64,000 bases of DNA from Paracamarosporium sp. OC-R06-R3 (GCA_019828545.1 JACVRA010000340.1:28758-92757), one strand, 5' to 3'; positions 44,727-55,013 are shown, counted from the first letter of the stretch. The notes: generated from the sequence alone by a model not told the origin. Translations and numbers: made by a program.

Positions 44727-47613
44727 TTATCCCCTCGTTCTCCCAGAAGTCATTGTTGACAGCCATTCCACAGATACCTCCTGATCAGGATGGGTTTCCG
44801 GGAGCGTAGTGCTGCGCACCTTGACGACGTGCTTCATCATTGCTATTGCCTCCTCGGTCCTTCCATCCGTCCAGTAGGAAACAGCAAGATCATGCTGCGA
44901 CGCTAGCCGATCAGGGTGGGTCTCTATTAGCGTAGTATTGCGCATCTTAACGACGTGCTCTAGGATTGCTACCGACTCCTTGATCCTTTTCTCCAACCAG
45001 TAGAAATTACCAAGCGCATGCTGCGACCCCAGCCGATTAGGATGGGTCTCTATTAGCGTAGTTTCCTCTACCTTGACGATATGCTCTAGTATCTTTACTG
45101 CTTCCTTAACCTGTCCATTCGTCTTATAGCAAATAGCAAGCGCATGCTGCGACGCTAGTCGATAGGGATGAGTCTCCGCTAGTAAAGTGTTGCGCACCTT
45201 AACAACATGCTCTAGCATTGCTACTGCCTCCTTGATCCTTCCATCCGCCTCATAAGCTACAGCAAGTGCATGCTGCGATTGTAGCCGACCAGGGTGGTTC
45301 GCCGCTAGCGTGGTGTTACGCACCTTAACGACGTGTTCTAGTATCGCCACTGCCTCTTTAATCCGTCCATCCGCCCAGTAGAAAACACCAAGCTCATGCT
45401 GCGATACTAGACGCACAGGGGAGGTCTCTGCCAGCACCTCTCTCAGCTGACAACACTCCTCCACCCATGCAACTGCTTCAGAAGCTCTGCCATCGACGTT
45501 GAGACATCGCCCCACTGACAGACTCAGATGGGCGACATCTTCGACGTTGCACAATTGCTTTGCCTCTAGCATTCTTAGCGCGTGTGGCATATATGCTCTC
45601 CATATAGCCTGATTAGCGAAATCGTCTGACGGAAAAATATCGGCAACATGCTTCATGGCTCTGCAGGTTACATGTGCGACATGGCCATACTTGCTTATCC
45701 AGATCCTAGTCGCTAGATGGACAAGTCGATGCAAGTCGTAACACTCTTCATTGCCCTCTGCTTTCTCGGGGTTGTCGTCATTTCGTCTTGAAACAAAAGA
45801 GTACCCACAGAGCGTGCCAATAGCCTGCTCCATTCGCTCCTCTGGTTGTATCTTCGGTAATAGAGATCTCGGTATGGCCTTCCACTCAACGCACGACATG
45901 AACTCTAGGAGGTTTGCAGCTATCGCATCGCGCTCTCGAAGCTGGCTGAAGGAGATCACCCATGTTGAGGCTATCGCATTTGCTGAGCCTTTGTAGCGTG
46001 TTTGATCGCGGAACTCTTTGCTCATTAGACTGACGATATCTTGCTCTGTGCTCCGTAGCAGTTGCAGGTACTTCGTAATAGTTATCCGGTTCATATTCAA
46101 GTAGGAAGCTGCCTGCGCGATAGCTAGGGGCAGGCATGTGAGCTCATCCAACAACTCTCCTGTAGCTTCAACGTCTTGGACGAGACTCTTCTTGATTATG
46201 GATTTCTCCAAAAAGTTTGTGGCATCTTTTCGGCTCATGGATCCGAGTTCTAGGACGTCTCCTCGTGTTAGCGAGACTGCTACCTCCTGCGTACGAGTGG
46301 TAAACAGGGTAATACCCTTCTCGCTTTCAGGTATGTAGTCAAGAATACCACTCGATTGCTTGGTACCGAACACCAAGTCGGGGTCATCTGCGTTGTCGAG
46401 AACTAGCAACCAGCGGGCTGCGCGGTCCGAGCTCAGATGCTCCCTGAAAAGTTCCTTCACATCATCCTCACCAGCTCTCTGCCTTATGCGGAGAGCTGAT
46501 ACAATGCTGGAACACGCCTGCTCAAAGCTCTCCATGCTTACTGCCGGCATCCAGAAGACCGAAACGGCCGACATTGTTTCTTTGACCATGTACGCGAACC
46601 GCAAGGCAATCTGTGTCTTGCCTGTCCCGCCAAGTCCCACGATGGACATCTTCTGGCAGTCACGATCCGCTAGCAGCTTCTGATTGAGCACGTTAAGCTC
46701 TTCTTCCCTTCCGACAAAGTATCGGTTCTTGGGAAACGGGATGTGGCAGTGCGCTTCGCGGATGCCTATATTACAGGATCAATAAATGAAAAGTGCACCT
46801 ACGCAATCGAATGACTGAATTGAACATACTGAGTGAAGCAAGTAGCTCTGGTGGTTGAGATGACTCCTTGGAGTCTTCCTCGATCGCTTTTCGAAGCCTT
46901 TTAAATGCGTTGTTCTGTCCTTCGCCGTAGTTGAGAAACATAAATACGCCAAAGACACCTAGCAATGAGTATGCCTTATCTTCTTCACGCGTAGTGCAAC
47001 GTTTTTCCGACCAAGACAGGCGCTCATCGATGCCGAAATTGTCCAAAGCGGTTCCTACAAGGGCAGCAATAGGGATATTCGTAATCTCGTGGATTTTTTG
47101 CCTTAGCTCGTATCGATTCCCTAGATACTTGCCGTCCTGGGAGAAGAAATCTACGAACCGCGGTGCAAGCAGCTCTTGGAGGGTCCAGCCTCGAGTGAAC
47201 CACCGGCTATCTCGTAGCGCTTGTTTCCAGGTCGGTGCACAGGTTGTGCTGCTCATCTCTGGCTCAGCTGCCGGTACATCTGACAGGAAGACGTAGCACC
47301 TAGCCGCCTTTTGATACCAGCGGAACATAGAGTTAATCGCATGTTGAAGCTCAGCGATATCGCTCTTGTTGATACAGCATGTGTCTACCCAGAAATAACG
47401 CAAGCTATCACGAGCAGCCTGTTGTGCACAAAATCGGATCTTGCTGTACCCAGTCTTTTCATGCCCGACACCAGTTGTAAACTCGTCAAACGTCACTTCT
47501 TCGCCGGCGACCCATGTATGTGAGAGTATGGCATAGGCAGGCACTTCTTCATCCTTCATCAAATCTCCTGTGAGGCTGAGTGTGCCATCCTCTCGAATCT
47601 CCAGCAACCGCAT
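44727..47613 (-). CDS. HET-NB-ARC-TPR receptor (fungal NLR)
   Basis: NLR-type protein of the heterokaryon-incompatibility class; such proteins sense a partner or non-self signal and trigger cell death. Exons 47613-46830 and 46765-44727 give about 940 residues. The HET domain (about 26-150) shows AYAILSHTW, YFWVDTCCIN and WFTRGWTLQELLAP. NB-ARC follows: Walker A GLGGTGKT at 305-312, Walker B LLVLDNADD at 381-389, then LFTTRTQEV and a CLPLAIAQAASYL (GLPL-like) motif. The C-terminus has five TPR-like repeats of 42 residues (about 712-921), each with SQHxLxxxY...KEAVxxLEHVVK...THP. The intron (46829-46766) has GTATGT and TAG and keeps frame. All motifs are intact, so it is probably functional. 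No obvious partner gene (such as a HeLo or patatin protein) lies next to it. Confidence 0.92.
44790..45435 (-). repeat. five tandem 126-bp TPR-coding repeats
   Basis: In-frame tandem repeats inside the NLR gene with a period of 126 bases (42 codons). Recurrent landmarks are CATGCTGCGA and the following CTAGCCGA-like block, seen at about 44890, 45016, 45142, 45268 and 45394 on the plus strand. Units resemble one another closely at the DNA level, which is typical of NLR repeats kept alike by recombination and open to copy-number change. Confidence 0.85.
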
Positions 47614-48051
47614 TTTTCCTCACTCGCAATATATTGAAGATACAGAAGCAAGCGAAATCCGTGCGCTCGTGCGTCGCGAATCTCGATTATGTCGTTGCAT
47701 GGATGTAGGTGATAATGTAAAGGCGTAAGTTGGTAGCACAATACAGCGTGAGGAGCAGGGAGCTGAGGTTGCGGCGGGGTAAGGGTACAAGCGCGCTAGG
47801 CTACTATAATCGACAATTGGCTGTGGGGGCTGGGGAAGACATCCCCACGTTTTCGCACATGATCATCACGATGTTCATGATCCAATGTAGAAGTACAGGG
47901 GCTAGTTTTTTTTTTTTTTTTTTTACCGGCGAAAAGTATAGTTCTCAGACTACCGTCTATCGACTCAATGCATAAGGTGACGCGCACGCTTGCAGAGCAC
48001 ACCTAGCTTTCCCCATCTCCACGGCACCCGTAAATCGAATAATGGAGAATT
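47614..48051. other. NLR promoter region
   Basis: About 440 bases upstream of the NLR start, holding its presumed promoter and a 19-base poly-T run. No gene is seen. Confidence 0.5.
47906..47924 (+). repeat. poly-T run (19 bases)
   Basis: A perfect homopolymer of 19 T on the plus strand (poly-A on the minus strand), about 290 bases upstream of the NLR ATG. It may be a nucleosome-depleting promoter element or the poly-A tail scar of a retroposed transcript. No target-site duplication was recognised. Confidence 0.9.
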
Positions 48052-48423
48052 AAGGCGGAGGAATTTGAGAAGCTCGAGGAAGGCGAGAAGAACTAACGGG
48101 CAGAGCTGTTAGAGTAGGGGAAGACAGAGTGACTTCTCAAGGAAACGCTGGTGCGCAAGGATGCGCTCGAAGGTCACAAAAACACGGCTTTGTACGAACA
48201 AGTTCTGGACATGTTCATTCGCGCAAATGATAGCCCTTCAGATGGCGTCGCCTGTCCTGGTAGTTTCTCCATGGAAGAGCACTATGACACCCATACTACC
48301 TTCATTCAACCCGAGGAGATAGCTGAGGCGAAGCCTGTCAAGTACTCGAACTTTACTTTCGGCACCCCAAGACCAGAACGTTCTTATTCTTCCTCGTCTT
48401 CCAAGTGGTTACCAATCCTATGA
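48052..48423 (+). pseudogene. coiled-coil/bZIP-like gene relic
   Basis: One continuous frame (48052-48423) is interrupted by TAA at 48094, TAG at 48115 and TGA at 48130, yet reads as a charged, leucine-containing helix on both sides: KAEEFEKLEEGEKN, then RAELLE, then LLKETLVRKDALEGHKNTAL. Such a Glu/Lys/Leu register is typical of the leucine-zipper part of fungal bZIP factors. The downstream part (SFSMEEHYDTHTTF, then SNFTFGTPRPERSYSSSS) is ordinary tail-like sequence. All three stops are one C-to-T step from Gln or Arg codons. No start codon or DNA-binding basic region remains upstream, where the frame stops at 48040. The bZIP label is weak; the decay is clearer than the family. Confidence 0.5.
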
Positions 48424-49010
48424 TCCACAGCATGTCTGCCGACCAGCAGATCCGTTCTCAACCATCAGTGATAGCTTCGAAAGAAATGTGACTTAAGCCT
48501 TCGTTTATCAAATCCGATGGTGAAGGCAGGACACTCCGTGCCGACGGACGACTGTACCATTCAAGATCGAAAAATTGTTAACTGAGGTGCGATATGGCTT
48601 AGTGCATTTCTTACGACTGGAGTTCGATGTTAAGATAAGAGAGGGCAGCGGCCAGAGCATAGGAAGTCGGGTTAAGAGGAGGCGTTCAAAGAGAAAGATG
48701 CGGATTTCTGAGGACGCGGAAAGTTGGAAAGGTGCGATAGGGACTGAAGCGAAATTATAAGTCACTGTGTGATAGAAAGTTTGTTGATGGTTCGGGTCGG
48801 TCGGTAATTGCCACCGATCGGCTTCTACGATCGACTCGGCGATCTAGCTTTTCGCCCGACTGAAGGTTTGAAATCAAACCACATTAATTTTTCAGTTACC
48901 AGAGAAAAAAACAAACCAGGTCTGTTCAATTCGCGAATTTATCTATTCTTGACGAGGAATTGCTCGACTTTGCTTGGTCTTTCTTTGATTTGTTATTTAC
49001 ACTCATCGTA
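48424..49010. other. intergenic
   Basis: About 590 bases between the relic and the hydrolase. No gene is recognised. The stretch just before the ATG is T-rich. Confidence 0.5.
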
Positions 49011-49808
49011 ATGCCGCTCACCCACTCGAATATCTCGCTTCAAGTCCAAGGCGTGGACCTCAAACTCTCTACGCTACACAATCTAACCTCGACTCCATTA
49101 ATATTATTCCTCCATGGCTTCGGTTCCTGCAAAGAAGACCTCGCAGACATGTTCCTAAAACCCGCCCTCCAAAACTATGGCTACCTCGCCTACGACGCCC
49201 CGGGATGCGGCCATACGCACAGCTCAGACCTCTCTACCAATGATATCCCCTTCCTCGTTGCAACGGCAGAAGCAGTTCTCTCGCACTTCAAAATCGACAA
49301 GTTTCACCTTATAGGCCACTCTATGGGTGGTCTCACGGCGCTTCTCCTAGCGCATAAACACCCTGAACGGGTCCTCAGCTTTATCGACATTAAAGGCAAT
49401 CTTGCGCCCGAAGACTGCTTCCTCTCGCGGCAAATCTTCCAGTTCCCGGCCGACCATCCTGAATACTTTCTCGATATGTTTACTCAGCGGTGTTACGCTT
49501 CTGCGTCACGGGGTAGCACATTGTATGCGAGTACGCTGAAGGCACGCGTGCGCGCAGAAGCCGTACGCCCGATTTTCGAGAGCATGGTGAAGTTTTCGGA
49601 TGAGGAGGATTTACTAGGGTGGTTTTTGGGGCTTCAGTGTAAGAAGATGTTTATGTTTGGGGAGGAGAATAACGGGCTGTCGTATTTGCAAAAGTTGAAG
49701 ACGGAAGGTGTCGAACTAGCGGAGATTGACGATAGTGGGCATTTCCCTATGTACTCGAATCCGCCTGAGATGTGGAGGAGGATCGAGATGTTTATGCAGC
49801 AGGAGTAA
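49011..49808 (+). CDS. alpha/beta hydrolase
   Basis: Predicted serine hydrolase of 265 residues, single exon from the ATG at 49011 (MPLTHSNISL). The oxyanion-hole segment LFLHGFGS is at 32-39, the nucleophile elbow GHSMGG contains Ser104 and the catalytic His is His244 (DDSGHFPMYSNP). The cap region is short. The sequence fits the general epoxide-hydrolase/haloperoxidase-like group without a clear subfamily; the substrate is unknown. No signal peptide. It is intact and lies between two broken genes, the bZIP-like relic and an SDR pseudogene. Confidence 0.82.
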   Translation: MPLTHSNISLQVQGVDLKLSTLHNLTSTPLILFLHGFGSCKEDLADMFLKPALQNYGYLAYDAPGCGHTHSSDLSTNDIPFLVATAEAVLSHFKIDKFHLIGHSMGGLTALLLAHKHPERVLSFIDIKGNLAPEDCFLSRQIFQFPADHPEYFLDMFTQRCYASASRGSTLYASTLKARVRAEAVRPIFESMVKFSDEEDLLGWFLGLQCKKMFMFGEENNGLSYLQKLKTEGVELAEIDDSGHFPMYSNPPEMWRRIEMFMQQE

Positions 49809-50346
49809 GAGGGGGGAAGTAGCACGCTTGTTCGATAATATTTTAGCAGCCAGGTCAACAGCGGGTCGGTGAAAAGAGGACTCAATGCTTACGTAGCACT
49901 GGAGGAAATCATTCCCTCAGATCGATAAGGGTCCGCAATAAGATTCCAAAATAGTAGTAGCCAGAGCAGTCTTATATGATCCAGAGCCTGCGGAACTAGG
50001 GCCTTTTAACTAGTCAAGTAGCCGCCGGGAGAAAGTTGGATCCCTGGACAGATTGTGGCTTGCTATTGTATGTTGTGGAATTCGTGTAGCTAACGCTAGG
50101 GCTGGAGACGCAGTATGACATAGCCGCGGCAAATAGTTCATAGGGATTGAAACAAGGGGTATTGAGCTATATACCGCAGTGATGTAGGTTAGACTATCCA
50201 ATGAATACTGGTGTCAGGTTGTGTCTAGCGTAGCATAAAAGTCTTCTATTTTGAAACCTAAAATTGATACTTCGCTTACTCTCCTGGGATTTGATACAAG
50301 TAACGATCCAGCTGGAGCTAAAGCTCGCGTCGCATCTCGACTCCGT
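49809..50346. other. convergent intergenic region
   Basis: About 540 bases between the ends of the hydrolase (plus) and the SDR pseudogene (minus). Nothing is recognised. Confidence 0.5.
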
Positions 50347-51371
50347 TCATAGCTCAAAACCCTTCGCTAGAGCTTTGTCCTAGACACCGACTGTGAAGTC
50401 CTAGATCTTGTCACCCCATCCGCCGTCCCTGTATTGAACAAGTACTTGATTATCGGGTACAACGTCATTAAGGCGGTTGACGCGCCACGAGCCAGGAACA
50501 AAATTGTCACTTGTTAGCTCGTATGCATGCCTCTCGCCAGATTCCTTTGCTGCCATGCCAGTATACTTTATGATCTACCCTGACACAATCTGTAAAAACG
50601 AGATCAAAGCCCACCAGGCCAATCCGTCAGATTTCGAAGGGTAAGCGGTGCGAGAGGTATCGGTGGACACAAAACCCTGGGTGACATGGAGGAAGGTGAT
50701 GTGCTGTTGGCTGTCGCTGGCGGCGAGATAATCGAAGGCTAGGCTGGTGCACATGGTAGTATGATTGACGACTGCGGTAATTCCCCAATTTCTCTCAAGC
50801 CTAATGTCCTCTTCATTGATTTTCTTTTCCCTAGTACTATTGAGGATGGAGAGAACGCGCGGCTGGGAAGACTTCTGAAGCAGCGGCAATAAATTCGAGA
50901 CGAGCCGTAGGCGAGAGTAGTATGAGACTGCAAAGCACGACTCGAGACCCTCTTCCGTATCTGTTCTCTCCATGAGTTATGTTCTAGATGAAGAAAGGCT
51001 ACAATACTCACAAACTGCGCCCTGGAATGGCATTCCACCAGGGCTTACACAAATCATGTCGACTTTCTCAGCAGTATCACGAATGATCCGACATGCCTTG
51101 TCGATTCCCGAAATGAGGGCGATCTGTGTCTCAACAAAGACAATGTCGTTCGTAGGACCGATTCTATTTAAATCTTCGAGCTTGTCTTGGTAACGATGGG
51201 GTTCGCGTCCTAGGGGACGTAGAAGGTCGATGAGCGCAACAAGCCGACCATCTCTTTCAAGGTTGCAGCACCGACCCCCGCAGTGGCTCCAGCAAATACG
51301 CATACAAGGCTGTTATGGCCTTTTGTAGCGTACTTTGCGTTTCTTCTGCGAATATCAGAGATTGTGACCAT
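50347..51371 (-). pseudogene. short-chain dehydrogenase pseudogene (frameshift and nonsense)
   Basis: Remnant of a second SDR, different from the one at 39.4 kb. From the ATG at 51371 the frame starts MVTISDIRRR and has a Rossmann motif (FAGATAGVGAAT). After TFYV the frame shifts (near 51212-51208) into LGREPHRYQDKLEDL. An intron 51010-50961 (GTGAGT...CAG) joins GAV to YTEEGLESC in frame. Then VSYYSR and the rest continue to a TAG at 50575-50577, where the expected codon is Trp (TGG). Beyond it the frame goes on (IIKYTGMAAKESGERHAYEL, then WRVNRLNDVV) and meets two more TAG codons, again at likely Trp positions (KI*DF, GV*DK), before a TGA at 50347. Three Trp-to-stop changes plus one frameshift make it inactive. 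Confidence 0.82.
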
Positions 51372-51569
51372 GTTTGCAGTCGGCCAGACGTCCCGGGCAA
51401 GTAGAAAGAAGCTACGAAGTCGATACTAGGTGTCGGGGCGTTGGCGATCTACTATCTCTTCGTATTTCTGAGACGCTGCTGGCTCCTCCGACTGTGTTCA
51501 CTGAAATCCGCGGGTGCTCAAGTTTATGTGTGACGTGGTGGGCGCTTACGTTCCACAACTGTGCCCCTC
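51372..51569. other. SDR upstream region
   Basis: Short spacer, presumably the old SDR promoter. Nothing is recognised. Confidence 0.4.
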
Positions 51570-52136
51570 TCAACAGATCAATCTAGTAGAAACCGCTAAA
51601 AGACCCTTCGCCCACTCTTTGCAAACAGACATCAACATCCTGATAGTTAGTAGTCGAGGTGACGGTATTGCGAGAGGTGGGGGGATTTGGAGGGGCGGGA
51701 ATAGTGATACGACTTCAGCCAGCAGCTTTTCTGGGAGCCGCGGCTCACATGTCTTTCCCACTACCAACCACACTCTTAGCAACCAGGCTCGGAGCCATGC
51801 ACTCCATACATTGAATGCGAAGCAGCTTAATTTCCAAAATGGCCTGAGATCGTTTGCAACGATGTAGGGCCACACTATTGAGCTCGCCGGAAGCATAGCT
51901 ATTTCATCTACAATTTCGGGTCTTGAAACTCGGTGAAGGAGACTGCGGTTGTTTGGCTCGGTTGTGGTTTCCGCACGTGATCGCGCCTGCCTTTCATGTG
52001 CTCGACCACTCACTAACGCGCCATCCAAAATAACAAGTTCGCAGTCTTGATCTTCCCCCATACTACTTTTCCTCAGCCAAGTCTGACTGAGAACGAGTTG
52101 GGAAAAGACAAGCTGATATTCCGCAACACGTAACAT
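51570..52136 (-). CDS. hypothetical frame, 188 residues
   Basis: An uninterrupted frame from an ATG at 52136. The product has no family I recognise; a Trp/Leu/Val-rich stretch around LSCFAFNVWSAWLRAWLLRV could be a membrane segment. Neither splice signals nor neighbours support it. It could be the remains of a gene or a chance frame. Confidence 0.2.
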   Translation of the reverse strand: MLRVAEYQLVFSQLVLSQTWLRKSSMGEDQDCELVILDGALVSGRAHERQARSRAETTTEPNNRSLLHRVSRPEIVDEIAMLPASSIVWPYIVANDLRPFWKLSCFAFNVWSAWLRAWLLRVWLVVGKTCEPRLPEKLLAEVVSLFPPLQIPPPLAIPSPRLLTIRMLMSVCKEWAKGLLAVSTRLIC

Positions 52137-52389
52137 TGACCACAGGTAAGGCTAGCTGTCTGTTGTTACATAGCTTATGCAAATCCTTACCCTGCCTTTT
52201 CACATTCGTACAGCAGCAAAACACAAGATGAGTTCGACTCCCGACATGTCCTGGCACCAGGAGACGGAGAACCAAGCGCCCGTGGGACGTCCAGCGACAA
52301 CCTCCACGACACGGCCGTCGAGCGAGGGCGTCCCCGACGGAACCGTGGCGCCACCGAACAGTCCCGTTTTGTCTCGTACGTTGCATCTC

Positions 52390-52964
52390 TTACATGTTTA
52401 CCAAATCCTCATACGGTGAAAGCTTTCGAGCGGGCGGTGCGCGCGTCTTTTGCGCTGCAACTTTGTCTAGGCCAACTCGATACTCTGTTAGCCAAGGACG
52501 GCTCAGATAGCGGACACTCGCGCTGAAGTAGCCTTGTAAGTCATGTCGACCTACTTTGAAGTATTCAATATCTCAAAGCGATTATTGACTCACCATTCGT
52601 TCTCGCAGGATTCAAATCAAAGTTATTCCAAGCGGGCGCTATGAAATCGTGAATTTGGCCTTCTTTAAGGGCTTGTAAAGTGTGAAACGGTGGTATGTAC
52701 GCAATGCATGTCTGCCAAGCATGCTCAGCACTGATTGGATCTTTCAAGCATGCAATAAACTGAGCGTTAATGTGGCGGGTGGGCTTGGCTCAGTGTGAGT
52801 ATACGAGAGCGAGGATACGCAAACGGGGATACGAGAGTGGGAGTACGAGAACAGGGGTCGTACTCGGTTTCGGTTTCGGTGGACGCGTCAACCTGCATTT
52901 GCAGCCGAAACATCATGGCGGGCATTGAGACAGATATTGACCTATATAATGTATGAGACGTCAT
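52390..52964 (-). CDS. possible small spliced gene, 5' end unclear
   Basis: The last two exons look real. An exon of about 52765-52594 encodes KPTRHINAQFIACL then HAWQTCIAYIPPFHTLQAL and APAWNNFDLNPARTN; after an intron (52593-52533, GTGAGT donor, CATGAC branch, AAG end) the frame continues GYFSASVRYLSRPWLTEY to a TAA at 52390. The aromatic-rich content and the frame-keeping intron argue against chance. Upstream, a separate frame with an ATG at 52925 (MPAMMFRLQMQV) is preceded on the minus strand by a TATATAGG box near 52940, but it runs into a low-complexity array and differs in frame, so another intron or a lesion must lie near 52770-52830. I do not recognise the family. It may be complete, truncated or dead. 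Confidence 0.4.
52790..52876 (-). repeat. low-complexity CTCTCGTA-type array
   Basis: On the minus strand, degenerate units of the form CTCGTACTC, CTCTCGTATCC and CTCTCGTATAC follow one another for about 70 bases, then ACCGAAACCGAAACC. Similar units recur at 54167-54189, 57936-57962 and 58228-58383. Likely an unstable microsatellite-derived array. Confidence 0.6.
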
Positions 52965-53049
52965 TTGGCTGTCACAGTCGTTGTTAACGGAAAGTGCTTG
53001 AACCCTTTTAGAGATTTACCGACCCTTGATTTCGATCTTTTGCGCAAAA

Positions 53050-53907
53050 ATGGCTGCTGCCAGAGTTGCAACATCTGTCCCTATTCAGAATGGCACAATA
53101 AAGACCAAGTTCAATTACCACGACAGCAAGGCGGGCCCACTCGATGTCCTAGATTTCACAAAGTCAGGCACGGAGGAGAAGTTCGAGCAGTATGACAAAA
53201 TGGTTGAAGAGATCCTCACATCCGTCCATAATGTTCGCGAAAAGGAAAATCAATACACGTTGGACAAGAACGGTTTTCAATACGTCAAGGATCCCGTGGC
53301 CGGTCTTCAAGATGCAAATACTGAAGACGATATCCGGAGCATCTTGTTACCAGCGACGGAGGAGTTGGTGAAGAAAGTTACAGGCGCTCATAAAATCGTT
53401 ACGTTCACGCACAGGATTCGCAGTCTGGCCGAAGACCCGAACAAACGCGCCGACAACAAAGCTCCCGCACACAGAGTTCACACAGACTTCACAACTGCCG
53501 GTGCCCTGAATCAACTCAAGAATGTCATCCGTGACCCCGCTGAGCGTGCTGCTCTCGAATCTGGCCGTATACTGGCGATCAATGTTTGGAGGCCACTCAA
53601 AACCATCAAGCGTGATCCTCTTGCCATGTTGAATTGGGAGACTGTGCAACCAGGAGACATCGTACCAAACCGGATGATTCTGAACGAAAACTTTTGGAAC
53701 GAGCTAGGCAAGGTGAAGCATTCATCCCAGCACGAGTGGGTGTATCTAGAAGGACAGACGCCAGAAGAGCCTGTGATTTTCAAGCAGTACGACTCTAAGG
53801 CAAAAGACGGGATGACGCTTCCTCACTCGGCCTTCGTAGATCCTAGATGGACAGATGAAGAGGCAAGGCAAAGTATCGAGATCAAGATGTTCGCTTTTGT
53901 CAAATAA
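53050..53907 (+). CDS. CmcJ/AsaB-like putative 2-oxoglutarate/Fe(II) oxygenase
   Basis: Member of the fungal-bacterial family named after CmcJ (cephamycin methoxylation) and AsaB; relatives occur in many secondary-metabolite clusters as hydroxylases or desaturases. The single exon encodes 285 residues from the ATG at 53050 (MAAARVATSV). The likely metal site is HRVHTDFT (His144, Asp146) with a distal His259 (LPHSAFVDP). INVWRPLKTIKRDPLAML and HEWVYLEGQTPEEPVIFKQYD are characteristic family blocks. Length matches the family's 270-300 residues. No signal peptide. The frame is intact. It is the leftmost gene of a group of oxidative enzymes and a regulator reaching to 63.3 kb. The substrate is unknown. 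Confidence 0.83.
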   Translation: MAAARVATSVPIQNGTIKTKFNYHDSKAGPLDVLDFTKSGTEEKFEQYDKMVEEILTSVHNVREKENQYTLDKNGFQYVKDPVAGLQDANTEDDIRSILLPATEELVKKVTGAHKIVTFTHRIRSLAEDPNKRADNKAPAHRVHTDFTTAGALNQLKNVIRDPAERAALESGRILAINVWRPLKTIKRDPLAMLNWETVQPGDIVPNRMILNENFWNELGKVKHSSQHEWVYLEGQTPEEPVIFKQYDSKAKDGMTLPHSAFVDPRWTDEEARQSIEIKMFAFVK

Positions 53908-54387
53908 GATCTCGGCGATAGCATATTAGCGTACAGTTGATCTGACATTACCATCCGGCACTTTAATATATTTTCTCAAATTGTTCCTGCCTAAAGTAGT
54001 AACCCTGCCTTGGCTGCGTTGGCGTACTTATTGCGATTATAGTATGCCATGGATCGGACTCTTGATAAGGGTATGATCGACCATTTGGAGGTAGCTGCAG
54101 GTAAAATGGGCCCAATTCTTGTTTTGGAATTTCAGAATCGTGTTTTACTGGCGATCCTATTGATGTCGCTTTCGCACTCGCACTCGCACTGGCCAGCTCT
54201 GGATAGGATTTACCACGTTGTACCGCTTTAGTAATAACCCCAATCAGGATTACATAAATCCGCCAGATTCACCAATAAGTTCTCCATGTTATTAGATACC
54301 TTCCCTTTAGGAACTTGCACCTGCTCATTCTTTCTTATCCTTGCCACTCTTTGAAATCTCCGATTTTGTATTTTTTCTCCGATAGCC
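53908..54387. other. intergenic
   Basis: About 480 bases between two plus-strand genes. Near 54167-54189 is a short CTCGCA repeat (TTTCGCACTCGCACTCGCACT). Nothing else is recognised. Confidence 0.5.
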
Positions 54388-55013
54388 ATGCATTCGTCCT
54401 CATCGCCCCTGGGTCACATCATTCATTTTGCCCAGGCAGCGTTGATCGTTGCCGCTATGAGCCTTACAATCCCGCGCCTTTTTATGGACTATCAATTCAA
54501 GAAGAAGGAAAACACACTTGCACTGACCGTTGTTTGTATTATGCTCCGTGGATGAGCAGGGACTTAGCTAATGAAATCGCAGGGTGCTAAGTCACTGGTC
54601 ATTATTCTCTATCAGGTGCTAACGGAGCATGCTTCTTACTTTAAACGATGGCATAGCTACAAAGCAAATGCGATTCTGAATTGTTTCGAAGTCGTGGTCT
54701 GGGCTGCTGTTGCTTTCTTTGTTCTCGACGCGAACGTGTCAAGATGCGTAGGCATCGACTGTACATTGAGTTGGATTGTGGTTGTACTTTCCATTCTGAT
54801 TACGTGAGTCTGAGAAACTGCAGCTGATTTGAGTTCACAAAGACCTGACAGAGGAGATAAAGTGCTTCAGAAATTTACATGGCGATCTTTTCTGTGTGCG
54901 AGTTTCGCAAGTATCGTGCGGGAAGACAACCTGAGAAAACGGCCATTCGACTCGACGACTGTGATTCGTCAATTTCCACATGCACCATGTATCCAAAGCA
55001 TAACAACAGTTGA
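54388..55013 (+). CDS. MARVEL-like four-TM membrane protein, last exon out of frame
   Basis: Spliced gene too small to stand out. Exons 54388-54531 and 54583-54803 read MHSSSSPLGHIIHFAQAALI, then GAKSLVIILYQVLTEH, AILNCFEVVVWAAVAFFVLD and LSWIVVVLSILIT, giving four hydrophobic segments with short loops, as in fungal MARVEL-type proteins of unknown role. The intron (54532-54582) has a GTTTGT donor and a GCTAAT branch and keeps frame. A third exon from 54871 would supply the expected tail, AIFSVCEFRKYRAGRQ to a TGA at 55011-55013, after a GTGAGT donor at 54804. The join is one base out of frame, so translation stops early near 54930. Either a one-base indel has damaged the gene or the true splice site escaped me. 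It lies inside the tailoring-gene group and could once have been a transporter-like partner. Confidence 0.6.
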
